From positions 970,796 through 1,034,795 of the forward strand of contig QANU01013744.1 of NCBI GenBank assembly GCA_003254905.1: a DNA stretch of 64,000 nucleotides, given 5' to 3'. Positions within the stretch are counted from its first letter, which is position 1. Every line of letters starts with the position of its first letter. The translations under genes were made by a program, and so were the position numbers. Below, in pieces: positions 44,200 to 57,800 of this stretch. The notes beneath the pieces were generated by a model, which was not told where the DNA came from, ran no database searches, and saw only the letters and a program-made list of their open reading frames with translations. This DNA is from Nissolia schottii (taxonomy: Eukaryota > Streptophyta > Magnoliopsida > Fabales > Fabaceae).

Positions 44200-45471
44200 T
44201 TGAAGTCCATCTGCTATTGAAGGAGATGCTCGTTATCTAGATCCTGGACTGTATCTGTAAAGCAATAGAGAGAGGAGTGAGTTGTCAACTCTGTGAATGG
44301 GTACTACGGAACCACTCACATAATAGTTACTGAACTAAAGCATAGATACATAATTAAACTGAAATAATAAAGAATAAACAGATATTGGCATTTATTAAAC
44401 TGAATAATAGCAAAGTCTGAGTTATATTGAGTAATACTGATTCATGAATCTATTCACCTCTAATTTAGGGTTGAGGAGAGATAAATCTCAACCTCGGATT
44501 AAGGAGGAACGAGGTCCAACCTTTCTTTACTAGGATAAATTCCTTGCAGAACTAGAGTAAGGGTACGCTAAACACGTAGGTACGCTAAGGAGTTATGGGT
44601 ATGCTGAACCCGTATATGGAACTCACCAAGTATTCTAAACTCATGCCAATAAACAAAATCATAACAAGCAAAAATATTGAAACCATAACTTTGTTATCCT
44701 AGGGTTCACATGAAATACCAATCATGATATTAATGATTCTTGGTGATCTAACTATGGCTTGTTAATACTTACTAATTATTACATTTAACATATCCGAAGT
44801 TACTACTCATTAGGGAAACCCTAGCATAATCCTACATGTCATACTTGAGCATATAAGTCCCTACCTAAGCCTAGGCATGGAATTACTAAGCATATAAATA
44901 AATAAATAAATAGTTGAAATAATTAAAGAACAACTGACTCTATTGACGTTATCACAAAACTACATAATCGTCGACGCACCGGGACCTCTACTCAGCTAGA
45001 ATGGTCGACGAATGAAGAATTAACACTGGAAGCTTCGAGCGGCATAACTTTGACACTTGGATTGACCAACAAACACTACACTATGAGAAACCTCATAACT
45101 TAATGAAAACTATCACTATAGGGTGTCGTTGTAGTGAACTGGCATCGCTATGACAAACCGGCATTGCCATGGCAGTGGTGGACTGCCACAACATTACCAT
45201 AACAATAGTGGCGTTGGGGCCTACTATCTTAAGCCACCCTAAAGACTAGAAACCTATCTTAGGTGAAGACGTTGCATCTTCACAAAGAAAACTTGAGCAA
45301 AAGTCCTAACATTGAGTGGAACCTTGAGAGCTTTGAAGGAAATTAACAATTGTCGCTCTACTAGGGGGTCTCTATTTATAGGGGGTCGAATCCCCCCTGA
45401 AGACAATGAAACCAAGGTAAGACTTAAACAACGTATTGCTGCAGCACACCCTTAAGGAATGGTTCATCACA
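44200..45471 (-). mobile_element. 3' LTR of a gypsy element, minus strand
   Basis: On the minus strand an LTR begins at 45471 with TGTGATGAACC, directly after the purine-rich GGGGGCAAGAA that serves as a polypurine tract. A TATA box, CTATAAATAGAGACCCCC, is at about 45368-45385. The left border is approximate. A phrase with GGTACGCTAA recurs inside (about 44560-44610). It belongs to the pol remnant at 45472-45965. Confidence 0.55.
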
Positions 45472-45965
45472 TTCTTGCCCCCTTAAGGAATTTTGGTCCT
45501 CCCAAAATTGATTAGAACTACCAATGTACCTGAGGGAATGAACAAATAAGGGTACTTTGCCTTTATCGCATCTCTCAAGAATGATTCCTCCAATTGACCT
45601 TTATTGACGCCACTTCCTTCGAGAAAAGTTTCTTGACCTACTTGTCTACTACCATAACCGGTTCCTTCTTGTAGGACATGTCAGGATCCACCCTAACGTC
45701 TTGTTGTGAAAAGATATGCTTGTTTTCACTAGTATATCGTCTAAGCAACGAAACATGGAATACGAGGTGAATTGTCGCCAAACTGAGAGGTAGTGCCAAC
45801 TCGTAGGCCACTACACCAACCTTCTTTGTTATCTCAAATATACTGATGTAACAAGGGTTAATCTTCCTTCGCTTACCGAAACATACCACTGCAAGACCTT
45901 CTGCAAGACCTTCTCCCTTACCTCAAATTCTAGACTTTGTCATTGCTAATCAGCCTGCAGCTTCT
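45472..45965 (-). pseudogene. C-terminal end of a Ty3/gypsy pol, broken
   Basis: The frame 45638-45889 reads KKVGVVAYELALPLSLATIHLVFHVSLLRRY, the well-known end of gypsy integrase. Further downstream, with stops and a frameshift, IKVNWRNHS and WEDQNSLRG correspond to the usual WEDE-type tail before the polypurine tract. It is cut off at about 45965 where copia sequence begins. Inactive. Confidence 0.8.
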
Positions 45966-45981
45966 GTTGTGAATGATCTGC

Positions 45982-48096
45982 TTAAGACTTTTTGTATCCA
46001 CAATCAGTCAGAGTAGTGGAAAACTTCGAGAACCACTGCCTACTGGCCTGTTTGAGCCTGTATAGTGATTTTTGCAGCAAGCACACTTGGATTGCCTTAT
46101 TAGAATGAAATCCTTGAGGTAATTTCATGTATACTTCCTCATGAAGGTCCCCATGGAGAAATGCATTATTGGCATCAAGTTGATGTAGAAACCAATTATT
46201 AATGGAGGCCAAGGATAACAGGAGCCTAACAGTAAACATTTTTGCAACAGGACTAAAAGTGTCCAAGTAATCTATTCCATGAGTTTGTGTGTAACCCTTT
46301 TGCCACAAGTCAAGCCTTATATCTCTCAAAACTACCATCAGACTTTAGGTTGACCTTGTATACCCATTTGCAGCTAATAAGAACCTTATCTGCAGGAAGA
46401 TCAACAAGTTTCAAAGTAGTATTGTCCTGTAATGCCTTTATTTCGGCAGTCATAGCATCTCTCCAGCAGGCATGTTTGATAGCTTGGGAATAGCATGTGG
46501 GCTTAGTTAATGTAGAGATGGTTAGAGCATAATGTTTGTGGTTGGAAAAGAGCTTATCATAAGAGATTATTGAGCTAAGAGGGTAAGGAGTACTTATGCT
46601 TTCTGCAACTGAAGAAATGGAATTGGTAAAAATGGAAGAAAGCAAGTTGCAATGAAAATCTTTTAGATAAGTTAGAGTAGATTTTGGCCTAGTTGATTTT
46701 CTGCTAGGTAGTGCAGGAGGTTGGGTTGTAGTGGATGATTTAGGTACAATGGCAGGAGGTGGAGATATGGATGTTTGTGTAGGGATCAAGTCATCTGGTA
46801 GTGGTGAGGTAGTTTGTGTAAAAGGTATTGGCATGGTGGGATGTGCATCAGATTGTATTAAGTGGTAAGGAAATAAAGTCTCATAGAATATAACATTTCT
46901 ACTAACAAATAATTCCCTACTCTTGAGATTATACCAACAATAACCCTTTGTCCCATGCTTGTAGCCAAAGAAAATGCATTTATATGCTCTGCTGTCTAAC
47001 TTGGCCCTGTTCCTGTACAAAGAAGAGGCATATGCCAAGCAGCCAAAAACCTTGAGGAATGAGTAATCTGGCTCTTTATTGTATAACATGAAGTAAGGTG
47101 AGGAATTATGTAGAGTTTTGGATGGAAGTCAGTTAATTAGGAGAGTGGCATGCTTTGCAGCAAAAGCCCATAAAGTAGGAGGTAAGTTTGCTTGGAACAA
47201 AAGAGATCTAGTTACATTCAGAAGATGTTGATGCTTTCTCTCGACCTTGGAGTTTTGCTGCGGAGTTTCAACACATGAAAGTTGATGGAAGATGCATTTC
47301 TCTGCATAAAATTGATGGAGTCAAAATTCTGGCCCATTATCTGATCTAATTTTCTTAATTGATTTGTCAAATTGGTTGGATACATATTATTAAACAAACA
47401 TTTTGAGGTAAAGTGAAGCCTCAGATTTGGTTTTCAACAAGTATAACGAAGTGTGGCGACTGTAATCGTCAACTATAGTGAGAAAGTAGCAATGACCTTG
47501 CAAAGATAAGGTAGGCATAAGGCCCCATATGTCAACATGTATTAGATTAAATGCAGCATCAAAAACAAAATTGCTAGTGGAATAAGGAAGGTTTTTCTGA
47601 TTTGCAAAATGACAAATCTCACATGGTGTTTTGTTATTGCAAGATTTGACAATACTGCATTTTGAATGAATGGCATTCAATACATTAGCTGGTACATGAC
47701 CAAATCTAAAATGCCATAGGTCAAATTTCTGCAAAGAAACAAAATTTACAGTATGCAAAGCAAAAGGTTTTGGAATACATGGCAATGGATGTTCTAGGAA
47801 ATACAAGCCTTCCTTTTCTCTAGCAATTCCAATATGCTTTGAGTTATGAACATCCTGAATGGCACAAGAATCAAATGTAATTATGAGCATGCATTCCATG
47901 TCTTTGCATATCTTAGAGACAGTAATGATATTGAAAGAAAATTGGGAAGATATAGCACATTAACTAGCAGAAAAGTGGGGTTAAATATGATAGTGCCAAT
48001 GAGAGTGGCATATAGAACATGTCCATTTGGTAGAGATTGGAGGATCAAGTGTCCTATAGTAAGTAAAAAGGGAAGCTGAGCAACAGATATGGTCAA
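45982..48096 (-). pseudogene. Ty1/copia pol remnant (protease end, integrase, part of reverse transcriptase)
   Basis: On the minus strand, order as in copia: the end of the protease region (GTIIFNPTFLLVNVLYLPNF, about 47881-48096), the GAG-pre-integrase domain and integrase core (47390-47899: LWHFRFGHVP, CEICHFANQKNLPY, HVDIWGL, VDDYSRHT), the integrase C-terminus (46310-47089: VFGCLAYASSLYRNRAKLDSRAYKCIFFGY), then reverse transcriptase (45982-46338: [31 protein letters not shown]). Frameshifts separate the pieces. It stops before the catalytic YVDD box of reverse transcriptase and before RNase H; the upstream gag and 5' LTR are absent too. Inactive. Confidence 0.9.
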
Positions 48097-48170
48097 GCCA
48101 CGTAGTGACTGTCAAGCCTGCTAGTATTATATAGTTGGGTTGAGACTTGGGAGCTAGTTTTTGCTAACAT

Positions 48171-50489
48171 CACAATCAACAATGATGTTTCTTTCATCTC
48201 TAACGTATGTTCCCTTTTCAATGCAAACTACATCATAAAAATATAGAAAAATGCCAAAAATATTTAGTTATGTCAAGTCAAATATATAAACAAAGTGGGG
48301 AAAATTAAGATTAAAGAATGTTAACAAGGCTTAATTCACAAAAAGGACCAATTATAACAAAATTATTAAGAGAGACCTATTTAAAAATTATTTAAGGGAA
48401 AGGCCAAAGACTTTTCATATCTCCAAAGGAGGTTTTTTAAGTCTCAATTCCTCTTTCATGTGAGTCTCACTTTGAATTTTACCATTGGACAAAAGAAAGT
48501 GGGACGAAGAGAGTGTTCAGTCCCTCTAAATTGGGACAAAAACCACTTCTTGGACTTTCAATATCTAATTAACACATAACAAGTGAAACGGGTCTTGACC
48601 ACATTATTTTTCTCTCTCTTAGCAATGTAGTTTATTTATTGTAGTCCAAAGTTTAGACTAAAGTTATGACCTTCTATTGAAGAGACGAGTCACAATTTTA
48701 ATTTTGTGATACATTGACCCACAAATATTGATGTAACATCTAATGAAGTTTAAAATGAGACTAAAGTTCAGTCTTGTCACTAGAGATGTTCTTAGAGTCT
48801 CTATTTTGACCTCACCTTTGTTACATTAATGTCACATCATTAATACATTATAAAAAGTAAAAGTGTCTCAAAAATATTATTTTTCTCTTTAATGAAATGG
48901 ATCAACTTTAGTTTTAATTATGATCTTACCTTAACTAAGTATTTTCACTAACATATTTTTTTTAAAAATAAATTAATAATAAATATTGTCATGACACACG
49001 TCATATAACTATTAGTCAAGAGACAAGCGAAAGTGATGGCTTGACATGAAAGATTAATGGCTTGTAATTGGATTGTAGCCATGTGCTGAAATCAATTATT
49101 ATTATTCTTTTGGTAAAGATATATAGTGTATAGTTAGGTATGCACCACTTCTGACTTTTTTGGACCATTTGACTAACAGTTGGTCAACAAATCTATGAGG
49201 TTAATTTCTACTTGTCATTGTTTTTGTTCCTGGTATGTGTTTCATTTGTAGAGTTTTATCGATGATAAAAATGTATGGGTCTTTGAAAAAAAAATGAGAC
49301 GTAATACATTGCTTTAATTATAGCATTTTTTGAATTAATTTTTGATGTAAAAGATGTTTACATATTAATAATACCAATGACAAAAGATAAAGTTACGGAT
49401 CGAAATAGTTCAAAATACAAAGTTTTTTAATTTTATTTTTTATTGAGCTTATATCTAATATATCTTCTTCAATTTATAAGTGTGTCATCATGTTTTGCTA
49501 TAAATAAATTTTAGTTCTGGTCAAAAATAAAATATTTTATATATGGAGAGTGTAAAAAAAATTTATAATACAACACAATCATATTCCATGTAAACAAAAC
49601 CGATTAAGTCTCGTCACGTCGCGTGAATGGACGAGAGTCTCATTCTATATATGATTATTTTGGTGCATGTGTTAGTAGGTGTAGCTACTAGCTACCAACT
49701 GTATTGTATGTATGAGTGTAGTAGTGGCCTGTTGCTACACATTGTAATTTTATATTGGCTTACTGCTGCCGATGTTTACAGGGTGATATTGCTACACTAC
49801 TTGATATTGAAATTTTTATTTCAATATTAGAAATACCCAGTAATATGACTAGTATTTGGAATCACATTACAATATAAATTTCTCAAATTATTATTCATGT
49901 ATTTTATTTATATCTACATCATTTAACACTAAAATTCATTTAATCTTAATTGTTAATCATATTTTCAACAACTCTTGATGGTAGAATCCACTACGATATA
50001 ATTCACTACTAAATTTGACACTTTTTTTCAAATTACTATTCATTCGTGCTATCGTGATCATTTTATTACTTTGACTATTCCATTAATTTACATGTATTTA
50101 TGAAGGTGAATATTAATTTGAGAGAAAAAAATAAATTATAGATCAAATATTTTATATTGATATATGTTTTCCATTATTTTTAATGCATTATTGCAATGTA
50201 CCTATTATTTTTTTTATATATTCATTGTGATGCTTATACTATTAATTAAAACGACATCATTGACTCCTTATTTAATAGTATTGATTTTATATTTTATTGG
50301 TATAATATTTATATAAAAACAAGTATCACTATGATATATATAAGTGTGATTTATTGATTTATTGAAACTTACATTTAAAAATGGTAAAATACACATTTTG
50401 ATCCTATAACTTATTTTGATTAAAATTGCAACATCAGTTCTTAATTATTTAATAGTATTAATTTTAAAATAAAAAAAATTTGGCATTAC
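48171..50489. other. gene-free spacer
   Basis: AT-rich DNA with no credible gene. The small frame at 49627 (67 codons) is hydrophobic but unsupported by any context. Confidence 0.4.
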
Positions 50490-51210
50490 GCGAAATTTGA
50501 AGAAAATGTGACTTCTTCCAATAATTGAAAGAAACATGGAAATGCGCAAGAATTGTGTGGAAATGTGAAATTTTGTGCAAAATAGAAGAAAATGTGACAT
50601 TGTATGAAAATTTGAAGAAAACGTGACTTTTCTTGATATTTAGGATGAAATATGACACTGGTACAAAAAATTAGAAAGAAATGTGACATGACACTCGGAT
50701 TGCAAGGAATTGTGGCATTGCGCCAGAATTGCAAGAAAATGTAGCATTACACAAGAAATGGCAGGAAACGTGGCATCTCCCGAGAATTGGAAGGAAATGT
50801 GTCATCTCCTGAAAATTGGAAGGAAATGTGTCATCTCACAAGAATTAGAAGGAAAGGTGACTTCTTGTAGTAATCAGAAGGAAACATGACATTGTGGGAG
50901 AATTAGATGCATGGAAATGTGACATTGTGCAAAAATTGGATTGAAATGTTGCATCACACTTGAATTGTAAGGAAATGCGACATTGCTTGAGAATTTTAAG
51001 AAAATGTAGCATTACACGAAAATTTAAACGAAATGTGACATCTCGCAGAAATTGAAAGGAAACATGGCGTCTCACAGTAATTGAAATAAAATATGACATT
51101 GTGTGAGAATCAGAACAAAATGTGGCATTGCACAATATTTAATAGAATGTAATATTGTGTAAGAATTATAAGAAAATATGGCATTGCACGTGAATTAAAA
51201 AAAGTAAGTA
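50490..51210. repeat. degenerate 29-bp minisatellite, about 24 units
   Basis: Units of the type AAGGAAATGTGTCATCTC followed by ACAAGAATTGG repeat head to tail with a period of 29 bp; three adjacent units near 50790-50880 show the period exactly. The units vary at many positions, so the array is old. The minus strand stays open in places and gives serine/histidine/phenylalanine-rich translations, but since 29 is not a multiple of three these have no meaning as protein repeats. Confidence 0.8.
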
Positions 51211-53604
51211 TTATGTTTATAATTTTTTTATTATTATATCTTAAAAGATAATATATCTCGTGCTTGCACAGGCTCTATGCTAATTTTTTACACATTTACA
51301 AGTATGAGATTGCAAAAGTTAAATCAAGTTGTTGCAATCTAATTTAGCATTTTTTGTTGATGTGAGACCGAATCTTGTGGCGTGTTTGATTCCAAGAGCA
51401 TTTATATTAAATCAATTAGAAGAATAAATACCAAACATCCGAAAGCGTACATGAATCCATCAGAACAATTGATATTTTGAATGTGAGGTTCTTAGTCTTC
51501 ATCAACCAAAATCTCTGAATTCTTATTAGGGCTTAAACGCAGCTCTTTTGATGCAGAAGGAGACTACAGAACAATGTTTGGTGTGTTGGGGACCAAAACC
51601 CTTCTTACCTATTTATAATTGGAAGTGGTTCCCGTAAAACCCTAAAATCTAACAAAAAAAAAGGCGGAACGAGTATTATCCATTTTGAGCCCAAACCAAT
51701 AAAGTAGTTTGACTTATTCCTTTATTTAATTTTGTTAAACATTAGTGAGACCAACATATTATAATAAAAAAATTGGTAATATGATTATATTCATAATTAT
51801 ATATATAGCCCATAATATAGATTAAGGAAATACAATTTCCGAACCCCTTCCTCAACTCATTCCAGCACTCTTACTTCCCTATAAGTATCCAACTTGTTAG
51901 AACTTCTAAATTTTTCTTCTAACTCTGTTATTAAAAACACTAAAATTGCTTCTTTTTCTCTCTAGACCGCTCTATTTCTTCTCCCAAATTTGAAAACTCT
52001 TCATCCATCTTTTTTACTCTTTCACGATGGTAGTCTCAAATTTTGACGAGTTCAACTTCAATATTTATAGGCATTAGAAAAGGGGAAAAAAGGCCAAAAG
52101 CAAATTTGAGTTGCTACAACCGGAATTTTCTTTGCATGATGTGTGCATCAGCAGACCAGCAAGAGGCACGGGGATACAGCTTTTCAGTGATATAGCAACG
52201 CCAATTGCTACAAGAAATCGGATTTTAAAGCGTCACATCACAAAAAAATTAAGAAAGGCAAAATTGGGTTGCAATAATCCGATTTAGCCACAGAAAAATA
52301 TAAATGTGCAAAAACACTTATATAGCAGTATTATTAGGTTGTTGATATTTTGATGTTAATTTTGTAATATACGGTGCTATTGCACACAATACAGTATATT
52401 ACGGTATTAGTCGTATATTTTCGAGTTATTGCCAATTCTAAATTCCGTGATATTGCAAATGTTTAGCACCAGGAGCATGCTAACCTGTTAATTAATTAGA
52501 TTCAAGGCATTTCACTGTTTTGTCATTCTTAATTAATACTCGAAGAGAAGCATATGAAGTATATATGCGGTTTCAAATCCAAATATCAAACTGAATTTGC
52601 ATCGTAATTGATGATTTTTCAGTAATTAAATCAGTTCTCTTATAATAAGGAGAGATATTACCTAGTACTGGTGGCGAAACCTAATTACACAAGGAGGAAA
52701 TTTATGATCCGGACGTCGTTGATGAGACGGCAGTGGCAAGTACCTGCATCGATACTCCAACACTCAAGTAAAGATTTGAGTGAAATACGATAATTGTGCA
52801 GAATGAATGTTACCCTAGGTTTTGCAAGTTATCTTTTCATACTTGAGTTAGGTACCAGCTTCTTAATTTGTACGTTAAGTTACGCAGGTAGAGTCTGTTA
52901 GGCAGACCCTAAAAATCACACTTTTTAATTAGAGAATGTTAATCTTTAATAGTTCTTAGTTCCATGTGTTTTGCCTGCAAGAATTCGTTTATTACGTGCG
53001 ATGTAATCCGTTACACGGACTCGAACTTCATTGGGACAAACTCGGAGTTTGTGTGCACCATATGGACCTCAATTTATTGGGCCGTTAGAACCAGGAGATT
53101 TTATGTGACAACAGTTCCTAAAATTGGTAGTGATTTTAGTTCCAATTAATAATCCTATGAATTTGGATAAGAGGCATACATAAGAACACCAAACTTGCAT
53201 GAAACATTTTGGTGTCCAGTCTTATAATTAACTTGTTGGAAAAACAATATTATGTATGATTCCATACCATACAAATACATCCGTTTAATGATGAGTTATT
53301 TTGGATTGATACCATCATATGAATTACTGTTGTAACTTTTGAAGCCTGTGATTCTCCTACCATTTTGCATGAGAGATTTATGATTGAACTTATAAATTAT
53401 TATTGACCCCACAAGGAGAAATTTTCTGGTACTTTAAAAAAAAAAAAAAAGGTTCACTATACTTCAATTTGTGGTACTGTACATATCTTAAATATTCCTA
53501 GTCACTGGAATTGACGCGTTTGTTTGTTGTAACAGTAATCTTGAAATAAGTAAGGAAAGTCTTTCCTACCAATCAAAGGAAGCTTCAAACACTAGTGCAA
53601 TTTA
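51211..53604. other. gene-free, LTR-like remnants
   Basis: No gene. At 51350-51680 there is TATA-like CTATTTATAATTGG and a leader-type composition, and at 52660-53110 GC-richer sequence with GCATCGATACTCCAACACTCAAGTAA, a phrase of the kind met in old LTRs. Neither has definable ends. Confidence 0.35.
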
Positions 53605-53770
53605 GAGGTAAAATCTTCTTTGGTCCATATTTATACTTAATTAAATATATTAAAAAAATTGATAAATTAACTAATTTTTAAAAATAGAAAATTAAATTGA
53701 ACTCTTTTAAAAATATGAAGCTAAAGTGATTAATTAAGTATAACCATGAGATCAAAAGAGAAGTTTATCT
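53605..53770. mobile_element. 166-bp Mutator-type MITE with 9-bp target duplication
   Basis: The two ends are inverted copies of each other: GGTAAAATCTTCTTTGGTC on the left, AGATAAACTTCTCTTTTGATC on the reverse complement of the right, and both lead into TTATACTTAATTAA. TGCAATTTA is present on both sides (53596-53604 and 53771-53779), a perfect 9-bp duplication. Non-coding. Confidence 0.82.
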
Positions 53771-54044
53771 TGCAATTTAACATTTTTCTTGTTGTAATGT
53801 GTTATATAGTTGAGTGTTCGCATTTGGTTGGGACTAGTGAGTTTGGTATTTCTTAGGGATGTTATGATTATTAAGATTACTTCATGACTTTTATATGAAG
53901 AAAATGAATTTCGGCTGGTTGATCATGATACATTCTTTTTTTCTCAACAAAAATAAAATATAAGTGGAAAACAAAAACTTGCATGTTCTCGAAGCAAGAG
54001 TTTTATTTGCCTTGACACGTTGTTTAAGTGACACATCATGTATT

Positions 54045-54077
<33 letters not shown>
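54045..54077. repeat. (AT)n microsatellite
   Basis: Alternating AT tract of about 32 bp in the far upstream region of the SEO gene. Confidence 0.85.
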
Positions 54078-54086
<9 letters not shown>

Positions 54087-54841
54087 TAATTTGAATTACT
54101 TAACTCAATCTCAAAATTAATCCATCTGAAGCATGAATTTGTAGAAATGAATTTGCGAATGACTCAATAATGATATTAGGGTAGATTTCGATACCATATT
54201 AAAAATCTAACACAACCCCCCAAAATTAGTTTAAGGTAAAGAGGTGTCTTGCATTTATAAAAGTTATCTAAGTTTCATTTCTAAATAATGTGTAACTTTG
54301 CCAACAAAAAAAACCTCGTGTTACAAAAAATATTATATGTATATGTAAAAAATTAACGTATGTGTACACCCATACAAAGAAATAAACCACAGAAATAAAT
54401 ATTGTCGTTGGGCATTAATGCATGCACAGACATACGTGTGTTTAATATTTATTCATTTATATGTTTGATAATTATTGTTTTTATATTTTGTGTGTGTATG
54501 AACACACATGTTTGATATTGTTAATTTATGTATTTAATAATATTGGTTTATGTATTTTGTAATGTTTATTTTTTATTTATTTTATAATGCTTGATTTTTG
54601 GTGAGGGTGTACACGGATGTCGTGATTGGTGTAAAAGGCTCGAGTTTATCAAGAATGATTGGAGCAACAAACAAAATTGTGTTACTCTCCTCAACTAGAT
54701 AGGAATTTTAAACTTTTTCACCGCCAAAAAAACCTTGTTAAAGCACATCTTGATGTTATAAATAAGCAAAGTACAAGGAAACCTGGGTGCAACACAGAAT
54801 CTTGTATTGCATCGATCCCAATAAGGAGGAAGAGGAACAAT

Positions 54842-57800
54842 ATGGTTACTAAGCTGTCACTGAAGTCTCTACTCCAAACAGCGGAGAGGGAACACAATCC
54901 ATTAGCCATGTCTGACGAGCAGATCTTGGAGCAAATTTACACAACACATGTTCACAGTGACACCAAGTTTGATGTGGCTTCTCTTTTCGCTCTTGTTGAC
55001 AACACCCTTAGGCGTTCAACCTACATTGTTGACAATCTTGTGCAGGTATATATATTCTTCCTAATTCCTTTCATATCCATTCCTCATCCAGATACATGTA
55101 TACATTCCTTTCTGGCTGGATGCAGGGCTCCAAATCAAGCGTGGAGCAAATTGATGACAAGATGCCCCAAGCCAATTTCATTTCACCCCACTGCACCCTC
55201 ATGCAAATTTCATTCGAGGTCATTCATTAATGTATATGTATATATATAACCCATATATAGTTAGTCTTCTAAAACATGATTAATTAGCAAGCATACAAGT
55301 ATATATATATATCAGAACATTAATTCAAACAAACAATAAGTGGCTATTTGTTCACAACTGTTATGGCAGATGTGTTGCAAGGCAGCGGGTGAGGAAATTG
55401 CTCACAAAACAACACTGGCCATTCTGAGCAAGCTCAAAAACTATGAGTGGGACGCAAAAGCGGTGCTCACACTGGCCGCTTTTGCGCTTGAATACGGTGA
55501 CTTCTGGCTGCTTGCTCAGCACCAACCAACAGACCTTCTGGCCAAATCGGTGGGAGCGCTCAGGAGAGTGCCTCTTCTCACGAGGCCCGCCGCCGTCGCC
55601 AAGCACCGCCAAGCCATCCTTGAGCTCAACACTTTGGTGAAAACTACATTGCAAGTGATAGAACTGATATTTGAGTTGGAGAAGCTAACCTCCTATGACA
55701 CAAGGGATGTGCCTGCTCTGTTGCCTTCTATGCAGCAAATCCCTGTTCATGTCTACTGGGCTATCATCACTGTTGCCGCTATTGTCACTCAGATCCATTG
55801 CCTCACCAATGAGTCGTAAGAAGCGTGATTAATAGACTCTGATACCATACCATGTCAAAAATAATCACACATCGTATTTGATATACAATTGATTGGTTTC
55901 AGGGAGCACCAGCAGCAGGAACTGTACCATTACGGTCAAAAAGTCAATGTCATACTCAACAAACTGAGGAAGCAGATCACTCTCTGCACGCACCAGATTG
56001 GTCAGTAATATAAATAATTGCCTCTCCCTTTTTATCTTTTATTTTTCTTCTGAAAAGTTCTTAAATACTCTCCATGAAGATGAGAATTAAATTGACTTCT
56101 CTGCGGTTTCAGAGGAGGCAGAATATTATCGTAAGCTCAGGAAACTTTTCCAAACACCAACTGAGATAATGGAGGTGTTTAAGGTCCTGATTTTCTCAAA
56201 GGATGCCCCACAGCCTTTGTTCCATGGTGCTGCTAAAACTACGGTTTGTATATCCTTAATTTTACAGACAATAAATTGTTTGTTAGAAATTTACAAACAT
56301 AACAAGATTCAATGACCAAAGAATGAGAAACAACTGCTTTAATGAAGAAGCAAGACAAGATGAGGAAGAACATGATGAAAGCTTCTCACAGACTCTTGTG
56401 GATCTAATAAATCAGAAATTGAAATAGAATTAATCTAAAGTAAAACTAAACGTATAGTTTGTCATCATAAAAAAAAATAATGTTAAATTAACAAATTTTT
56501 TACGTATAAGAAGTAATTGGATTGCAGGAGGATTTAAATAGCTAAAGTACAAAATCATTTGTAGCCTTACTAGCAAACGATGTTGATTTTGATTTCTTCC
56601 CTGGACAGGTTGACATCTCAGTGCTAAAAAAGAAGAACGTGTACCTATTCATTTCCACTCTAGACATCACGGAGGAAGAAATTTCGGTAGTCCGACCAGT
56701 TTATGATTCCATCAAGACAGATGAGCAATACAAGATAATCTGGATTCCAATTGTGGAGGAATGGAGCGACCATCTACGCAAAAAATTTGAGGTTCTGAAG
56801 ACTAAGATGCCATGGTATGTGGTGCAATACTTTGGAAGCATAGCAGGGCACAGGTACATCAAGGAAGAGTGGCACTTCACAAAGAGGCCCATGGTTGTGG
56901 TTTTGAGCCCTCAAGGGAAGGTGCAGCACGCTAACGCATTCCACTTGATTCATGCCTATGGGATGAAGGCCTTCCCCTTTACAACTTTGGATCAGGAGAG
57001 AATTGAGAGAGAGGTTAACTGGGTTGGCTCTGTTGTGGGCAACATTCACTCCCACATAGACACCTGGGTAAGTACCCTGCATAATTACGTTCGTTAACAT
57101 CCACATAATATATAGTCACACTACGCTGATTTGAAACATGAACTTATAGTAGTGACATAGAAGTCATATATTAGATTAGAATGGTTAGGTAGGCACCACT
57201 AGAAGAGAAATTATAGGGTTGATGGAGTATTAGGCTAGACTATGTTCTAATCATTTATAAAGTGATATTTTAGCTTTGAATTTATCACTAATTTACATAT
57301 GTATCTCAAGTCCCTAATATCTAATGATTTTTGCTATAAGAGACACTCTACTCACTATAATTAAATGTCTATGATCGAGTGTGTTGCATACAGTGAAAAT
57401 GCAGTAATAACTAAAAATAAATTGTGTTATTTAGACTTTTTTTTATGTGAGATATTTACGTTAATTCACACATTATTCATCATTAAATGAGATGCCGTTG
57501 GCTGTGGTGTGGGCTCATCAGAATCTGATTCATGGGTGAGTTAGCACATAAAGTATCTCCAGAAAATGAGTTTCCGTGATATTTCTCTAAATAACATGTT
57601 TTGTTTTCACTCTCAATGCATGATGCAGATAAAAGAGCACAAGTACATCTTCTTCTATGGAGGCAAGGATAAAGAGTGGATCCAACAATTCACCAAGAGC
57701 GCCAAGGCCCTTGCAAACGACGTCATCATGAAGGAGGCAAAGATTTCTATAGAGTTGTTTTGTGTGGAGAAGGAAGACAGGAGCCTCTTCAGCCGCTTCT

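Noticed and set aside
54659-54841. 61-codon extension of the SEO frame
   Set aside because: It begins with TTG, has no ATG, and does not resemble SEO N-termini; read as leader.
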